Source of the DNA: Rehmannia glutinosa
Lineage: Eukaryota; Streptophyta; Magnoliopsida; Lamiales; Orobanchaceae
DNA: 64,000 nucleotides
Reading direction: 5' to 3'
Assembly: GCA_016081115.2 (NCBI GenBank)
Contig: JABTTQ020003407.1
Location: forward strand, 186,001 to 250,000
The notes beneath the pieces are model-generated. The model saw only the letters and a program-made list of their open reading frames with translations, searched no databases and was not told the DNA's origin. Positions 54,601-64,000 of this stretch are shown here, one piece after another. Every line of letters starts with the position of its first letter. The first letter of the stretch is position 1. A program made the position numbers and the translations under genes.

Positions 54601-55164
54601 GTCGCCAGTATAAGTGGGAAGAAGTATATGTTTGTGTGTGTTAATGATTATTCCAGGTTAACTTGGATTGACTTTTTAAGAGAAAAATCTGACGCATTCT
54701 CTGTTTTCAAAAAACTTGTCCTTAGATTAAATAATGAAAAAGAGTTCAATATTGGGAGGATCAGAAGTGATCATGGTAGAGAATTTCAAAATGTCAATTT
54801 TTCTAAATTTTGTGAAAAACTTGGAATATTTCATGAGTTTTCTGCACCCATCACTCCTCAGCAAAATGGAGTTGCAGAAAGAAAAAATAGAACTCTCCAG
54901 GAAATGGCATGGGTCATGATTAATTCCAAGAAAATCTCACCCAGATTGTGGGCTGAGGCTGTGAGTACTGCGTGTTATATCATCAATAGGGTTCATTTAC
55001 GTCCTGGTACTAATATGACACCCTACGAGATCTGGAAAGGTAAGAAACCTAATCTAAGTTACTTCCATGTGTTTGGATGTGTTTGTTACATTCTTAATGA
55101 CATACAACATCTTGGGAAGTTTGATTCTAAGAGTGATGTGGGAATTTTTCTCGGGATATTCTAA
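54601..55164 (+). pseudogene. SIRE-B integrase core
   Basis: The zinc domain is followed by IIHMDLMGPM (first Asp, just before the TAG at 54598), then VNDYSRLTWIDFLREKSDA, IRSDHGREF (second Asp) and PQQNGVAERKNRTLQEMA (Glu), FHVFGCVCYILND and the terminal DVGIFLGIF. The D-D-E set is complete. Integrase inserts the cDNA into the chromosome. A stop at 55162-55164 separates it from the linker. Confidence 0.88.
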
Positions 55165-56540
55165 ACAATAGGGGGTCTATGTGGTCTACAACATGAGAAC
55201 TCAAATGCGATCATTGAATATATAAATGTTGTTGTAGACGATACTAAATATTTTGCAGATATATCCAAAGAAAACAATGAATAAGTTGCAGAAGAAGTTG
55301 ATGTTGGGGAGACTGATGTCACAACATCTGAATCCACACCAGAGAAGGATACCGCAGCAGACTTTGATGTTACAACATCCAATTCCACATCAGAGATAGA
55401 TGCTGAAGCAGACCCTGAGTTTGATGATGTTGGAGAAACTGAGTTTGATATCTTTGATCAAACCAGAAAAGAACCACCAAGGAGAATAAGAAAGAACCAT
55501 CCAGTGGATCAAGTTATTGGGCAAGTGACTGAGACATTAAGACAAGAGGTAAAGAGAAAGTTAATTACAGAGAAATGGTAAGATTTGTCTGTTTTACTTC
55601 TCTCATTGAACCCAAAAATGTTAAAGAATCTATTCTTGATGAATATTGGGTGAATGCCATGCAGTCTGAAGTGGAGCAATTTGAAAGAAACAATGTGTGG
55701 AATCTTGTACCTAGGCCTGAAAGTTCTAATGTTATTGGAACCAAGTGAATTTTCAAAAACAAGGCTAGGCTAGTGGCTCAAGGCTACACACAGGTAGAAG
55801 GGGCGGACTTTGATGAAACCTTTGCTCCTGTAGCTAGACTTGAGTCCATAAGACTTCTTCTTGCTTTTACTTGTGTGCTTAAAATCAAATTGTTTCAGAT
55901 GGATGTCAAAAGTGCCTTCCTATATGGTTTTCTGAATGAGGAAGTGTTTGTTGAACAACCCAAAGGTTTTGAAAATCCTCACCTTCCCAACCATGTTTTC
56001 AAATTGAAAAAGGCTTTTTATGGGTTGAAACAAGCTCCTCGAGCTTGGTATGATAGGTTAACCACATTTTTGTGTAATAAGGGCTATAAAAGAGGAAGTC
56101 TTGATAAAACCTTGTTCATCCAAAAATTTAATAATGGTATCACCATTGCTCAAATTTATGTTGATGACATAGTTTTTGGATCAACCTCTAAATAAAAACT
56201 TGATGAATTTATTGGGTACATGTCCTCTGAGTTCGAAATGAGCATGGTTGGTGAGTTGAACTATTTTCTTGGTCTTCAAGTTAAACAGTTTGACAAAGGG
56301 ATTTTTATAACTCAGAACAAGTATGCCAAAAACCTTGTTAAAAGGTTTGGGTTGGACAATAAAAAGCACATGAAAACTCCCATGGGGACTAATGATAAAT
56401 TGTCCAAAGATGAGAATGGTACTCCTATTGATCTTACCCTTTACAGAAGCATGATAGGAAGTCATCTCAGATCTCATCGCTTACAGACACGATATCGCCT
56501 ACGGTGTTTGTGTTTGTGCTAGATACCAGTCCTGTCTTAA
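55165..56540 (+). pseudogene. SIRE-B reverse transcriptase
   Basis: An acidic linker (55190-55500) leads to EPKNVKESILDEYWVNAM and NNVWNLVPRPE. After a TGA at 55747-55749 the body continues with RLVAQGYTQVEGADFDETFA, FQMDVKSAFLYGFLNEEVFV, LKKAFYGLKQAPRAWYDRL and QIYVDDIVFGSTSK (YVDD at about 56158-56169). A TAA follows at 56193-56195, then EFEMSMVGELNYFLGLQVKQ and YRSMIGS. A frameshift near 56460 moves RPDI-type sequence out of frame. Confidence 0.9.
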
Positions 56541-57099
56541 GGACTCTCACTTGAAAGTTGTGAAAAGAATCATTCGTTTTATAAATGGGACTACAGAACT
56601 TGGTATCTTGTATTCTTCTGATACTAACACTAATCCGGCTAGTTTTAGTGATGTTGATTGGGCAGGTGATGTTGATGACAGGAAAAGCACTCTTCGGAGG
56701 GTGTTTTACCTTGGGAACAAACTGGTTTCCTGGCACAAAGAAGAAACATAATTGTGTTTCTTTATCCACAAAAAGTCCGAGTATATTGCTTTGGGAAATT
56801 GTTTCTCCCAAATGTTGTGGATGAGACAAATATTGGCTGATTATGGGGTTGAAGGAAAAATCCTTACTGCTTATTGCGATAATCATAGTGCCATAAATAT
56901 TTCTAAAAACCTGGTGCAACACTCCAGAACAAAACACATCGACATTCGACACCATTTTATTAGAGACTTGGTTGAGAATAAGATTGTTACCATTGATTTT
57001 GTCACCACTGAGAATCAAATTGCTGATATTTTCACCAAAGACCTTGACTTTCAAAGGTTTAATTACCTAAAACAGTCTTTGGGTGTCTGTTCTCACTGA
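56541..57099 (+). pseudogene. SIRE-B RNase H
   Basis: VVKRIIRFINGTTELGILY (56551 on), FSDVDWAGDVDDRKST (first Asp), then a frameshift near 56745, EYIALGNCFSQMLWMRQIL (Glu), AYCDNHSAINISKN (Asp), HSRTKHIDIRHHFIRDLVEN and ADIFTKDLDFQRFNYLKQSL to TGA at 57097-57099. The KHIDIRHHFIRDLVE block is typical of the SIRE lineage. Confidence 0.9.
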
Positions 57100-58076
57100 G
57101 CAGTGTGGGTTTCCGTGTTGCAACACCATATGCATCATCTCTCATTCTTGATGTGTTGCAATCTCTTCTTGATCTTATTTCTTTTGCATTAGACATTTTG
57201 CATTTTTAAGATCATTTCATTGGCTTATCTCTGTTTTATTGCTGTAACTCGATTGAGCGCCCCTTTGATGCTACCTTTGCCTAAAAATAATTGTGGATCA
57301 CTTTGCAAACAGAATGATTTTTCCCTGTGAAAGATGTATTTTTTTGGGGCATTTGACGAAATAAACTGCCTATACATTGTGTGTGAAAGCTATTCAGTTG
57401 CGAACTATTCTATGTTCTTTTAAATGCTTGAATCTTGTTATGACCTTCTGAGAAAGAGCTACCCATGTTTTGGAGCGAAAACTACCGACTAGCTAATGGT
57501 TTTCTGGTTATTCCTTTCACTAAAAGATTGTTAAAAAGGGAAAAAGATTTTGATCCATTGACTTTGTGTGGTGATGTTATTAGAAAAGATGGTACAACAC
57601 TGGGTTACAGCACCAAAATGCCTGAGGCCTTTTATTCCTATCAGAAATAAACTTATCATTCTAGACATACCTCAGGATCATTTTTGGGCTTGTTGTAAAT
57701 ATCCTTCTTGTTGATTCAATGTGGTGTATTATTTTTGGAAATAATTTTTTTCCTTAAATTTAAGTTTTATAAAAGGAGTTGGCCATCAGTGTTTATTCTG
57801 GATTAAATGCACATCCTAAATTATGGGAATTTTCCAAAGTTATTTGAATTTTAAAATAGCAGTTGGGAAGTTTTGAAATCGCCTTGTTAGCCGCCAAGTG
57901 TATCATTTTAATTAAGGGAGTTATTTTCCTTCCCTATATACTCTCACTGGCTTGGCATTAAAACCCATATTCTATTTCTCACTAAAGATTGCTATTTCTC
58001 TCTAACTCTCTCTTTTCTCGATTTTTTCTGTCAAATCTTGTGCTTCCTTGGCTTGATTTTATTTTAGATTCATAGT
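57100..58076 (+). other. Spacer between pol and env-like ORF, promoter-like end
   Basis: It contains one short open stretch (57465-57650, NYRLANGFLVIPFTKRLLKR) that I do not recognise. Near its end, TATATA at 57935-57940 sits in CCCTATATACTCTCACT, followed by a pyrimidine-rich leader. A splice-acceptor-like TTTATTTTAG ends at 58067, ten bases before the ATG at 58077. Either would allow expression of the downstream ORF from its own or a spliced RNA. Confidence 0.5.
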
Positions 58077-59989
58077 ATGGTTCTTACAAGAGAACAAATA
58101 CTCAGAGAACTACGAGAAGTTGCTGAGAATCGAAGGAGAAACAGAGCTAATACTGTTCCTCTAAACCCTGGTTCCGATCAACCACCTTTCTCTAGTGGTG
58201 CGATTTCTAGTGCTGAGACATCTCAAAGGCAAGGCCTGAGAGTGGATTTAAACAACCCTCCTCCCTCTGATTCGAACCCTAGGGCTCGTGGGATTCGTGA
58301 TAGTTTTTACTCCACAGTACAAGAACAGGGGTTTGGGAACATAGGGAATGAACCATCTCGGTTGTCACCTCCTTCTGGATGTATCCGACCTACCGATCAA
58401 AGTTTCACAAAAACTTATGCTCGGAAGAAGAAACAAAGTGAACCTGAACAGAAAAGTCCTCCAAAAGTGGGCCAAGTTGTCGGAGAATAAGTACCTGTGG
58501 TTCAAAAGAGGGGTCAAGCGACTAAGAAACCATCGAAGAGGATTATATGGCAGATGGTGTTCACTGATTCTGAGGAAGAAATTCCCAGGGATGATCCTCT
58601 TGATAACATCCTTGTTCCTGATGTTGAGATGGAACCTTCTGAAGAAGACACTCCTTCGGATGATGATGGTGATAGCACTGAGTCTGATTTATTGAAGGAC
58701 ATTAGTGAACCTTCAGAAACTACTGGCAAGGATAAAGATATCAGTGTTGAAACATCTCACGATCACACTGACACTGACAGCTCTGACCATGAACCATCAG
58801 ACTCCAAGCTTGAGGACAACAAAGGTCTGTATGCTGCTTTTTACTATTCTAATAATAAAAAATTGTGGGACACTGTGGTCCAAAGGGAGATTTTGTGTGA
58901 ACGTCCTATAAAAATAGAAGATCATATCACCTATGGTATTTTGCCTTTACTTGAGGATATGGACTTATTTGGGTCTGTGACCAATATTGGTTCTTATGTT
59001 GATAGAGTTGTTCGAGAGTTTTATTGTATTCTCCCAGATAGATTTGCTGATGAGTACTCTTCTAAATATGGTTGTGTTTGGGTAAGAAATAAAGTGTATT
59101 CCTTTACTTCTGAGGACAACAATAGGGTTCTTGAGGGAAACAATGTTCCGAATGCTGATCTTCCTTCTGATATGGATGAAATTGCTAGAACCTTGAGTGG
59201 AGGGTTGTGCAAGCCTGGCCTGCTAAGCAAGAAAAGTTCAAGACTAAGGATCTTACAAAGAAATACACTCTGCTGCATAAAATTGATGTTTGCAATTGGA
59301 CCCCCACGAAGCATACTTCCTCTGTCACCACTGATCAAGTTGTACTCCTCTTTTGCATTGGGACCAGACGTCCTTTCAATATTGGGTAGCTCATCTTTGA
59401 TATAATCGGGACTCATGCTAGTTACACCAGTATGTATGGTGTACTCCCTTACCCTTCTTTAATTTACAAGGTTATTGTTTCTCAGGGTTTCAAAAAGAAG
59501 GACTCAGAAGATTTGGTGGTTGTACCTGCTCCAATTTCAATCTCTGTGAAGATCTTAAAGGGAAATAAAATCAATGACCTTGCATTGCCTGCTCCCACTA
59601 GGACTACTACTGGTGCTACTTCTTCAAGTGTTCAAACACCAGGAAATGCTGCACTAGAGGCTCGCATTAATGCTAAAATAGCGGAGGCAGAGAACCAGAT
59701 TAAATTCTGGTCATCTAAAAAGCTGGATGCTCAAAGATTTCTTTAGCAGATTCGTGTCACATCTACACCTTTGGCACCTGTTGCTCAAAAAGTGGGAGTA
59801 GACTCTGGCTTGAACAACCTTGTTGATGCCGCTGCCATGGATGAACGGGCACAATCTCAGGGGGAGTCCAATGAAGAAGAAGAGGCACAATCTCAGGGGG
59901 AGGAAGAGAAAAGTTCAGAGGGGGAGTTCGATTATGAGGATGATGAAGATAACATGTCTAACTCTGAGGCGGAGTCAAAGGATGATTAA
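58077..59989 (+). pseudogene. SIRE-B env-position ORF (putative plant transposon protein)
   Basis: The ATG at 58077 begins MVLTREQILRELREVAENRR. A Pro/Ser-rich, then acidic region follows (DSEEEIPRDDPLDNI; EEDTPSDDDGDSTESD). A globular domain lies at about 58815-59400: YYSNNKKLWDTVVQREILCE, LPDRFADEYSSKYG, CVWVRNKVYSFT, then, after a frameshift near 59205, KYTLLHKIDVCNWTPTKHTS. The tail has a coiled coil (AALEARINAKIAEAENQIKF) and two copies of AQSQGE(E/S) in an acidic end. Defects: TAA at 58488-58490, the frameshift, TAG at 59387-59389 and 59744-59746. No signal peptide or transmembrane segment is visible, so 'env-like' is positional only. Confidence 0.75.
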
Positions 59990-60199
59990 AAGCTGTAGCA
60001 TTCTCTGATTATCTTATGTTCTAGTTCGAACTTGATTGTTTTGGATTTAAAACTTGGATAAGCTATTTGATATGTTTGCTACTGGTTTATATGTACCTGT
60101 TTTTGATTGTACTAACCCATGCAGGATTTAATGTCTAAAGTGTTGTTTCACTTTTGATTATTCTTGTTTCCTGCATTTTGTGTTTTGACCAAAAGTGCC

Positions 60200-60211
60200 A
60201 AAGGGGGAGAT
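60200..60211 (+). other. Polypurine tract of SIRE-B
   Basis: AAAGGGGGAGAT lies directly before the 3' LTR; it would prime plus-strand DNA synthesis. Confidence 0.8.
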
Positions 60212-61083
60212 TGTTAATGTTATGAGGATTGGCAATTTTGTGTTTATCTGCACAGTGCAAAATACAGTGTTGTAACACTACAGTGCAACACTTTCTGCGC
60301 AAATCTGGGCTGATATCTTGCCAGATTCTCTGTGATTATTTAATGGCATATGATCTATTTCGAGTAGCTTGCTGATTATCTTAGATTCTTTATCTAGAAT
60401 TATTCAGCCTATTTAAATGCCATTTAAACTCTTTCCTTGTGTCTTTGTTCTTACCCATAAGGAAAGGTTTTGTATTATGTTGTTTTCCTTTTATAGTTTT
60501 TGTAACTCCAGCTAGAAATCTGCATGTCCTTGATTCCAGCCACGAGAGGATCGATTCTGCCATGTGAGGATCATTTTCAATTCACTATATAAAGGGAACT
60601 CAGCCTTTGAAGAAGATAACCAAGAGAAAATACCATTTGAGCTTATTGTTCTTCTTCAAGAAATATTTGTTTCGTTATTCTAGTCTTCGGGAGAAGACGG
60701 TGAAGATGTACGGTGTGGATCAACTCAACCATTCAAGGGATTTGAAGTTGGAGGGATTCCAATGATGTTGAAAGTTTTTTTTGGAAGAATCGATCAAGAA
60801 TATTAGTTTGATACGAGTGTTGGTGTATAAGATAAAGATGGAGTCCTTATGCTTTACGTAAATTCAGTCGTATTTGTAATAACTGTTGTTTTCTAATATT
60901 GGATTGTTTTTTCTCTGGGCGTGGCCTCGTGCATTAAGATTGAGGAATCTAAGCACGTAAAAAATCACTGTGTTATTTTTATTTCGCTGTGTACTTGTGC
61001 TGTTTGGTCCAGTGTTACAACATTAACATATAACACCGTAAGAATCTGATCTGGTTAAAGTTTTAAGGCATCAGATTCTATCA
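60212..61083 (+). repeat. 3' LTR of SIRE-B
   Basis: TGTTAATGTTATG...TTCTATCA; TATATAAA at 60586-60593. Closely similar to the 5' LTR with scattered substitutions and short indels. Confidence 0.93.
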
Positions 61084-61088
61084 GATCT

Positions 61089-61189
61089 GTTGTTTTCCAC
61101 TTTGAAGTTTGATGGTGGATGGTTGTTTCTTGCTTTGATGGTGGGATGGTTGTTTCTTGATTTGTAAGGGAGATGATTGTTGATGTAAA
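61089..61189. repeat. CACTA interior with short tandem repeat
   Basis: Two copies of GATGGTGG(G)ATGGTTGTTTCTTG (about 61111-61159) in tandem. No coding match. Confidence 0.6.
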
Positions 61190-61662
61190 ACTATTTTAAT
61201 ATAATGGTTGACAATATGTTTTGAGCTAATAATCGACTTTGTTTAAAATATTCGACATCGTTTTTAACACATTGGTTTCTAACCGATTTTGTTTCTAACA
61301 AAATTGAGAAACAAAATTGAAGTTCAACCCAACACAATAACATCGTTCTTTAATTCAACAAAGTCGGTGAGAAAATGATATGTTAAGTACTTATAATATC
61401 GGTGCAAAACTAATCTCTCAACTGATCTTAAAGGAAGCCAATATCATCGGTCAAAAACTGATGACTCTTAAAAAAAGCTAGCAACCCCACAAGTTAACAA
61501 CATCGGTTGCAAAACAATGTCTTTTCGATGTAACAACATCGTTTTTATATGCTTAAAATTGATGTTGAATATGCCAGCTTTTAACATCACCGATTACGAC
61601 ATCGGTCAATTTTCACATAGACATCGGCTAAAATCCGATGTCTATGAGCGATTTTCGTAGTG
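61190..61662. repeat. CACTA right subterminal repeats and terminus
   Basis: A dense series of GACATCG, ACATCGGT and their complements ends in ATTTTCGTAGTG. The words match those of the left end. The last copies (ATAGACATCGGCTAAAATCCGATGTCTAT, 61617-61645) form a near-perfect inverted repeat right inside the terminus. Confidence 0.8.
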
Positions 61663-62735
61663 CCAATTGCTTTTGCTGTGGTTGAGAATGAAAACATGGA
61701 CAGTTGGGAGTGATTTTTAAACTTGTTAGAGAATGATTTAGAGATTGATAACCAATATGCATGGACCTTCATGAGTGACAAACAAAAGGGTCTCATTCTA
61801 GCATTTGAGTACCTATTCTCTGATGCTGGAAATAGATTTTGTGGGAGACACGTGCACGCCAATATGAAAAGGGATGGGTTTACAGGGGCAATCAATCAAA
61901 AATGCTTTTTGGGCAGTAGCTAGGGCAACTAGGATTGAGGATATTAAGGCAAAAATGGATGATTAGAAAATTTTGGATGAAAATGTATATGATTGGTTAG
62001 TCAAAAAGCCACCCAACCAATGGTCCAGTCTCATTTCAGTCGGTATCCTAAATGTGACATTTTGCTTAACAACATGTGTAAGAGTTTCAACTCATACATA
62101 CTTTCTGATGTGGACAAACCTATAATATCATTGGTAGAAGGAATCAAAAAGTTGATTATGTCAAGATTGCAAGTGAACAGAGATAAAGCTAACGACTCGG
62201 AGTGCTCCATTTGCCCAATAATCAGAACACTGATAATTAAGAACATGAAAGATGCTGCTGAATGCATTCCCATGAAATCTGATGACTGGCACTTTGAAAG
62301 AAATCGACCATTTCACCAACATAATGTGGATGTGCAACAAAAATCATGTAGTTGTAGAAGGTGGGATTTGACAGGGATACCTTGTAGACATGCAATTTCA
62401 TCCATTTGGTGCAGGAATGAGAACCCTGAAGCATATGTGCATGATTGCTACAAAGTGTTAACTTACCTTAGGGTGTATGAAAATGCAATTATGTGAGTAA
62501 GTGGGATTGAACTGTGGCCCAAAGTGGACTTACCTGCACCTCTGCCCCTAACTATGAAAAGAGACGTGGTAGACCTAAAAAGATGAGAAGGAGACAGCCT
62601 GATGAGCCACCTGTTTCTCACAATCCAACAAAACTTAGGAGGACTCAAAAATCCCTGAAATGCAGGAGTGTGGAGTGATATGACATAATGCTAGAACTTG
62701 CAAGAACAACAATAATGATGCTTATACCTCTGTTT
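61663..62735 (+). pseudogene. MULE transposase, C-terminal half
   Basis: After the second CCA copy (61663-61665) the frame resumes with IAFAVVENENMDSWE, the continuation of the catalytic domain. The second Asp is in WTFMSDKQKG, and CGRHVHANM and, after a frameshift, FWAVARATR follow. Then come the SWIM zinc finger C-S-C-x9-C-R-H (about 62346-62390) and the basic tail KRRGRPKKMRRRQPDEPP. A final zinc knuckle, ECGVI-stop-HNARTCKNNN, has Gly changed to TGA. Other defects: Trp to TGA at about 61711 and frameshifts near 61905 and 62020. The closest relatives should be plant MULE/MURA transposases. Confidence 0.88.
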
Positions 62736-63517
62736 CTGAAGTTGGACCACATTGGCTCAACAAACAAGATTTCTACATTAAATGTAAATACAAGCGTTTT
62801 TGTAGGTTAGCAAGTCATCACCAGTTAAGCTCATTCGTTATATTATGTTTTTGCAAGTTAGCAAGTTATCCACAGTGCATGCTTCAATTATTGTGAGGGA
62901 TGGAGTAAATTATATCACCATATCAAATCTGAGAGCTGCCATGAGTCGAGACACTTCAAAAAGAGCATCAAGGGAAAGAGTTAGTGGGACGAACAAAGCT
63001 AGTGTTTAAAAAGACTTGTTTGGATGTTTTAATTGAATGAATGATTTCAGAAAACTTTAGGTGTTTTAATTGGATGAATGATTTCAGTACACTTTTTAGA
63101 CATTGTATTTGTATTGTACTAGTTGTCGGGTGTTTCTTAACTTAGTTGTTGAATATTTATTGACGTTGTATTGTAATGAATACTTATTCATACTGTACTA
63201 GTTGTTGGATGTTTGTTAACTTAGGAGTCAATGCGTGTTTTGTTATTAATCCCATGCTGTTATGTATGTTTTTTATGTTAAATATGTTTGTGTTACAATT
63301 TGTTATTAATCACATTGAACATGAATAAAAACATCATTTACAAATATTAAACAAAATGCATTAAATTGAAATCAAAGAGTCACTACAATTACACAATCAA
63401 AGAGTCACTACAATTACAAAAGCATCTGAAAATATATAAACAGTGTATACAATACCAACACCAACAAATACACAAATAGTGACATAGAAATACAAAATCA
63501 AAGATCTATTTTTTTCT
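62736..63517. other. MULE 3' region, no gene seen
   Basis: Sequence downstream of the transposase. Repeated near-copies of GTGTTT(T/C)AATTG(G)ATGAATGATTTCAG (about 63022-63088) and CAAAGAGTCACTACAATTACA (63374-63419), and a GTACTAGTTGT(C/T)GG(G/A)TGTTT duplication (63116-63215), all in tandem. No coding match. Confidence 0.55.
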
Positions 63518-63952
63518 TCAATTCAATAACTTACTAGTCCAACGCAGTTTTAAGCTATTAACCATTTTAATCTCAATTTCCAGTTTGCCCTTTTTCATTT
63601 GGAATTCTTTAATTTTCTCTTGTAACTTGTTAATTTTCGAAAACAAATCGGGTATAATTTGCTTAACTCTAGGGCATATTTCATCCTTTGCCCATTTGAA
63701 ATGCCCGCAATATCTATTTTACTAGAGAAAAAACCAAATGTCAAAAAATCTGCACATTTTCACAGCAAACAAAAAAAATCAAAAAAATATTAAATTTACC
63801 CCATATCTAGGACATGCCCAAAATCTTCTACCAGGATTTGATTTTGTTCAAGAAATCTTGAATGATGCATTCATTCCACAATAACAATACATTCCCTCAT
63901 TATTGGTCGAATTGGAAAATTTAGAAGAGCTAGGACTAAAGGATTTCTTCAT
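63518..63952 (-). pseudogene. GRF-type zinc-finger protein, two exons, two nonsense codons
   Basis: Read from the ATG at 63952, exon 1 (63800-63952) holds CYCGMNASFKIS, then NPGRRFWACPRYG: the GRF zinc-finger signature C-x-C-G, NPGRRF, CP. Trp of the usual SWT is TGA here. A GTAAAT donor follows at 63799. Exon 2 (63518-63721, acceptor TCTCTAG) opens with TAA in the joined frame and continues RYCGHFKWAKDEICP, the second half of the finger, then a predicted coiled coil (LFSKINKLQEKIKEFQMKKG) to a stop at 63518-63520. Small GRF proteins next to MULE transposases are common in plants; GRF fingers bind single-stranded DNA in some proteins. Here it is convergent with the transposase and broken. Confidence 0.75.
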
Positions 63953-64000
63953 TGTGAGACTTTAGAAATGACGAAACAAGTGAAAAATGAACCAAGGAAC

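Larger units (their letters stand above)
50670..61083 (+). mobile_element. SIRE-B: full-length SIRE-like Copia element with env-position ORF
   Basis: LTRs 50670-51536 and 60212-61083 with the 5-bp duplication GATCT (50665-50669 and 61084-61088). Internal order: gag, protease, integrase, RT, RNase H, long spacer, env-like ORF, polypurine tract. Each gene carries stops or shifts. A 545-bp hAT MITE is inserted in gag. The LTRs are much alike but shorter than and unrelated to those of SIRE-e1/e2. Confidence 0.95.
19283..61662. mobile_element. CACTA (En/Spm) element enlarged to 42.4 kb by nested insertions
   Basis: Left end TACTACAAGAAAAACGCTC (a CACTAC with the first base changed). Right end, read inward on the minus strand, CACTACGAAAATCGCTCATA. 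A 3-bp duplication CCA flanks it (19280-19282 and 61663-61665), as CACTA elements make. Removing the element and one CCA restores the MULE reading frame. Both ends carry many ACATCG/CATCGGT-type subterminal words. After subtracting the three nested LTR retrotransposons, only about 4.3 kb is CACTA (19283-20049, 25625-27070, 49122-50669, 61084-61662). No TNPD-type transposase is seen, so it looks non-autonomous. Confidence 0.9.
17881..63952 (+). mobile_element. MULE (Mutator-like element), split by a 42-kb CACTA insertion
   Basis: Both halves of one MULE transposase gene, plus a convergent GRF zinc-finger gene, define this element. The halves join exactly when the CACTA and one copy of its CCA duplication are removed. 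Terminal inverted repeats and the 9-bp duplication typical of MULEs were not found; the left end should lie before 17881 and the right end may be beyond the window. Limits given are those of the recognised genes. Confidence 0.8.

Noticed and set aside
58077..59989. SIRE-B third ORF as a true envelope glycoprotein
   Set aside because: No signal peptide, fusion peptide or transmembrane segment is visible; the protein is acidic with coiled coils. The name env-like is positional only.
19283..61662. Two separate CACTA elements, one at each side
   Set aside because: Each side has only one terminus, in opposite orientation. The CCA duplication matches and the interrupted MULE frame joins across the pair.
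1..64000. tRNA, rRNA or other structured RNA genes
   Set aside because: No tRNA-like cloverleaf or rRNA signature was recognised. The only tRNA-like matches are retrotransposon primer binding sites. A covariance-model scan would be decisive.

Overview
The window looks like nuclear DNA of a flowering plant, probably a eudicot: AT-rich, almost no intact host genes, and dominated by plant transposon lineages (Ty1/copia of several types including SIRE-like, an Athila-like Ty3/gypsy, CACTA, MULE, hAT and Tourist-like elements) plus a decayed plant pararetrovirus insertion. I cannot name the species. The only recognisable single-copy host gene is a broken cytosolic sulfotransferase on the minus strand (4071-5039).

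Layout. 1-3589: 3' part of a degenerate Copia element (protease, integrase, RT, RNase H, 3' LTR). 4071-5039: sulfotransferase pseudogene with its TATA box. 5498-8043: three small hAT-type elements; two have perfect 8-bp target-site duplications (TSDs). 8160-15620: endogenous caulimovirid-like sequence in the order coat protein, movement protein, protease, RT, RNase H and an unidentified tail, split by a 578-bp Tourist-like MITE. 15620-17880: no gene seen.

From 17881 to the right edge everything belongs to one MULE (Mutator-like element). Its transposase pseudogene is cut at 19282 and resumes at 61666. A decayed GRF zinc-finger gene lies convergent to it at 63518-63952. The 42,380 bp between the halves are a CACTA element (19283-61662, TSD CCA). 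The CACTA itself is only about 4.3 kb, carrying a captured glutamate-receptor-like gene fragment and a C48 peptidase-like exon. It was enlarged by three LTR retrotransposons: an Athila-like element (about 20050-25624, itself holding a solo LTR), a Copia element called Copia-A here (27071-49121, TSD GATAT) and a SIRE-like element with an env-position ORF called SIRE-B (50670-61083, TSD GATCT, itself holding a hAT MITE). Copia-A's integrase gene was then hit twice by one SIRE-like family, once in each orientation: SIRE-e1 (29512-37062, TSD ATTTA) and SIRE-e2 (37520-45347, TSD CCTTA).

The TSDs give an explicit order: MULE, then CACTA, then Copia-A/Athila/SIRE-B, then SIRE-e1/e2, the solo LTR and the hAT MITE. 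The least expected signals are an array of six or seven hairpins with a common GTGGT loop and co-varying stems in the transcribed part of every SIRE-e LTR, the head-to-head inverted repeat formed by SIRE-e1 and SIRE-e2, and GC-rich palindrome islands in three unrelated LTR families, two of which differ strongly between the LTRs of one element at exactly that place.
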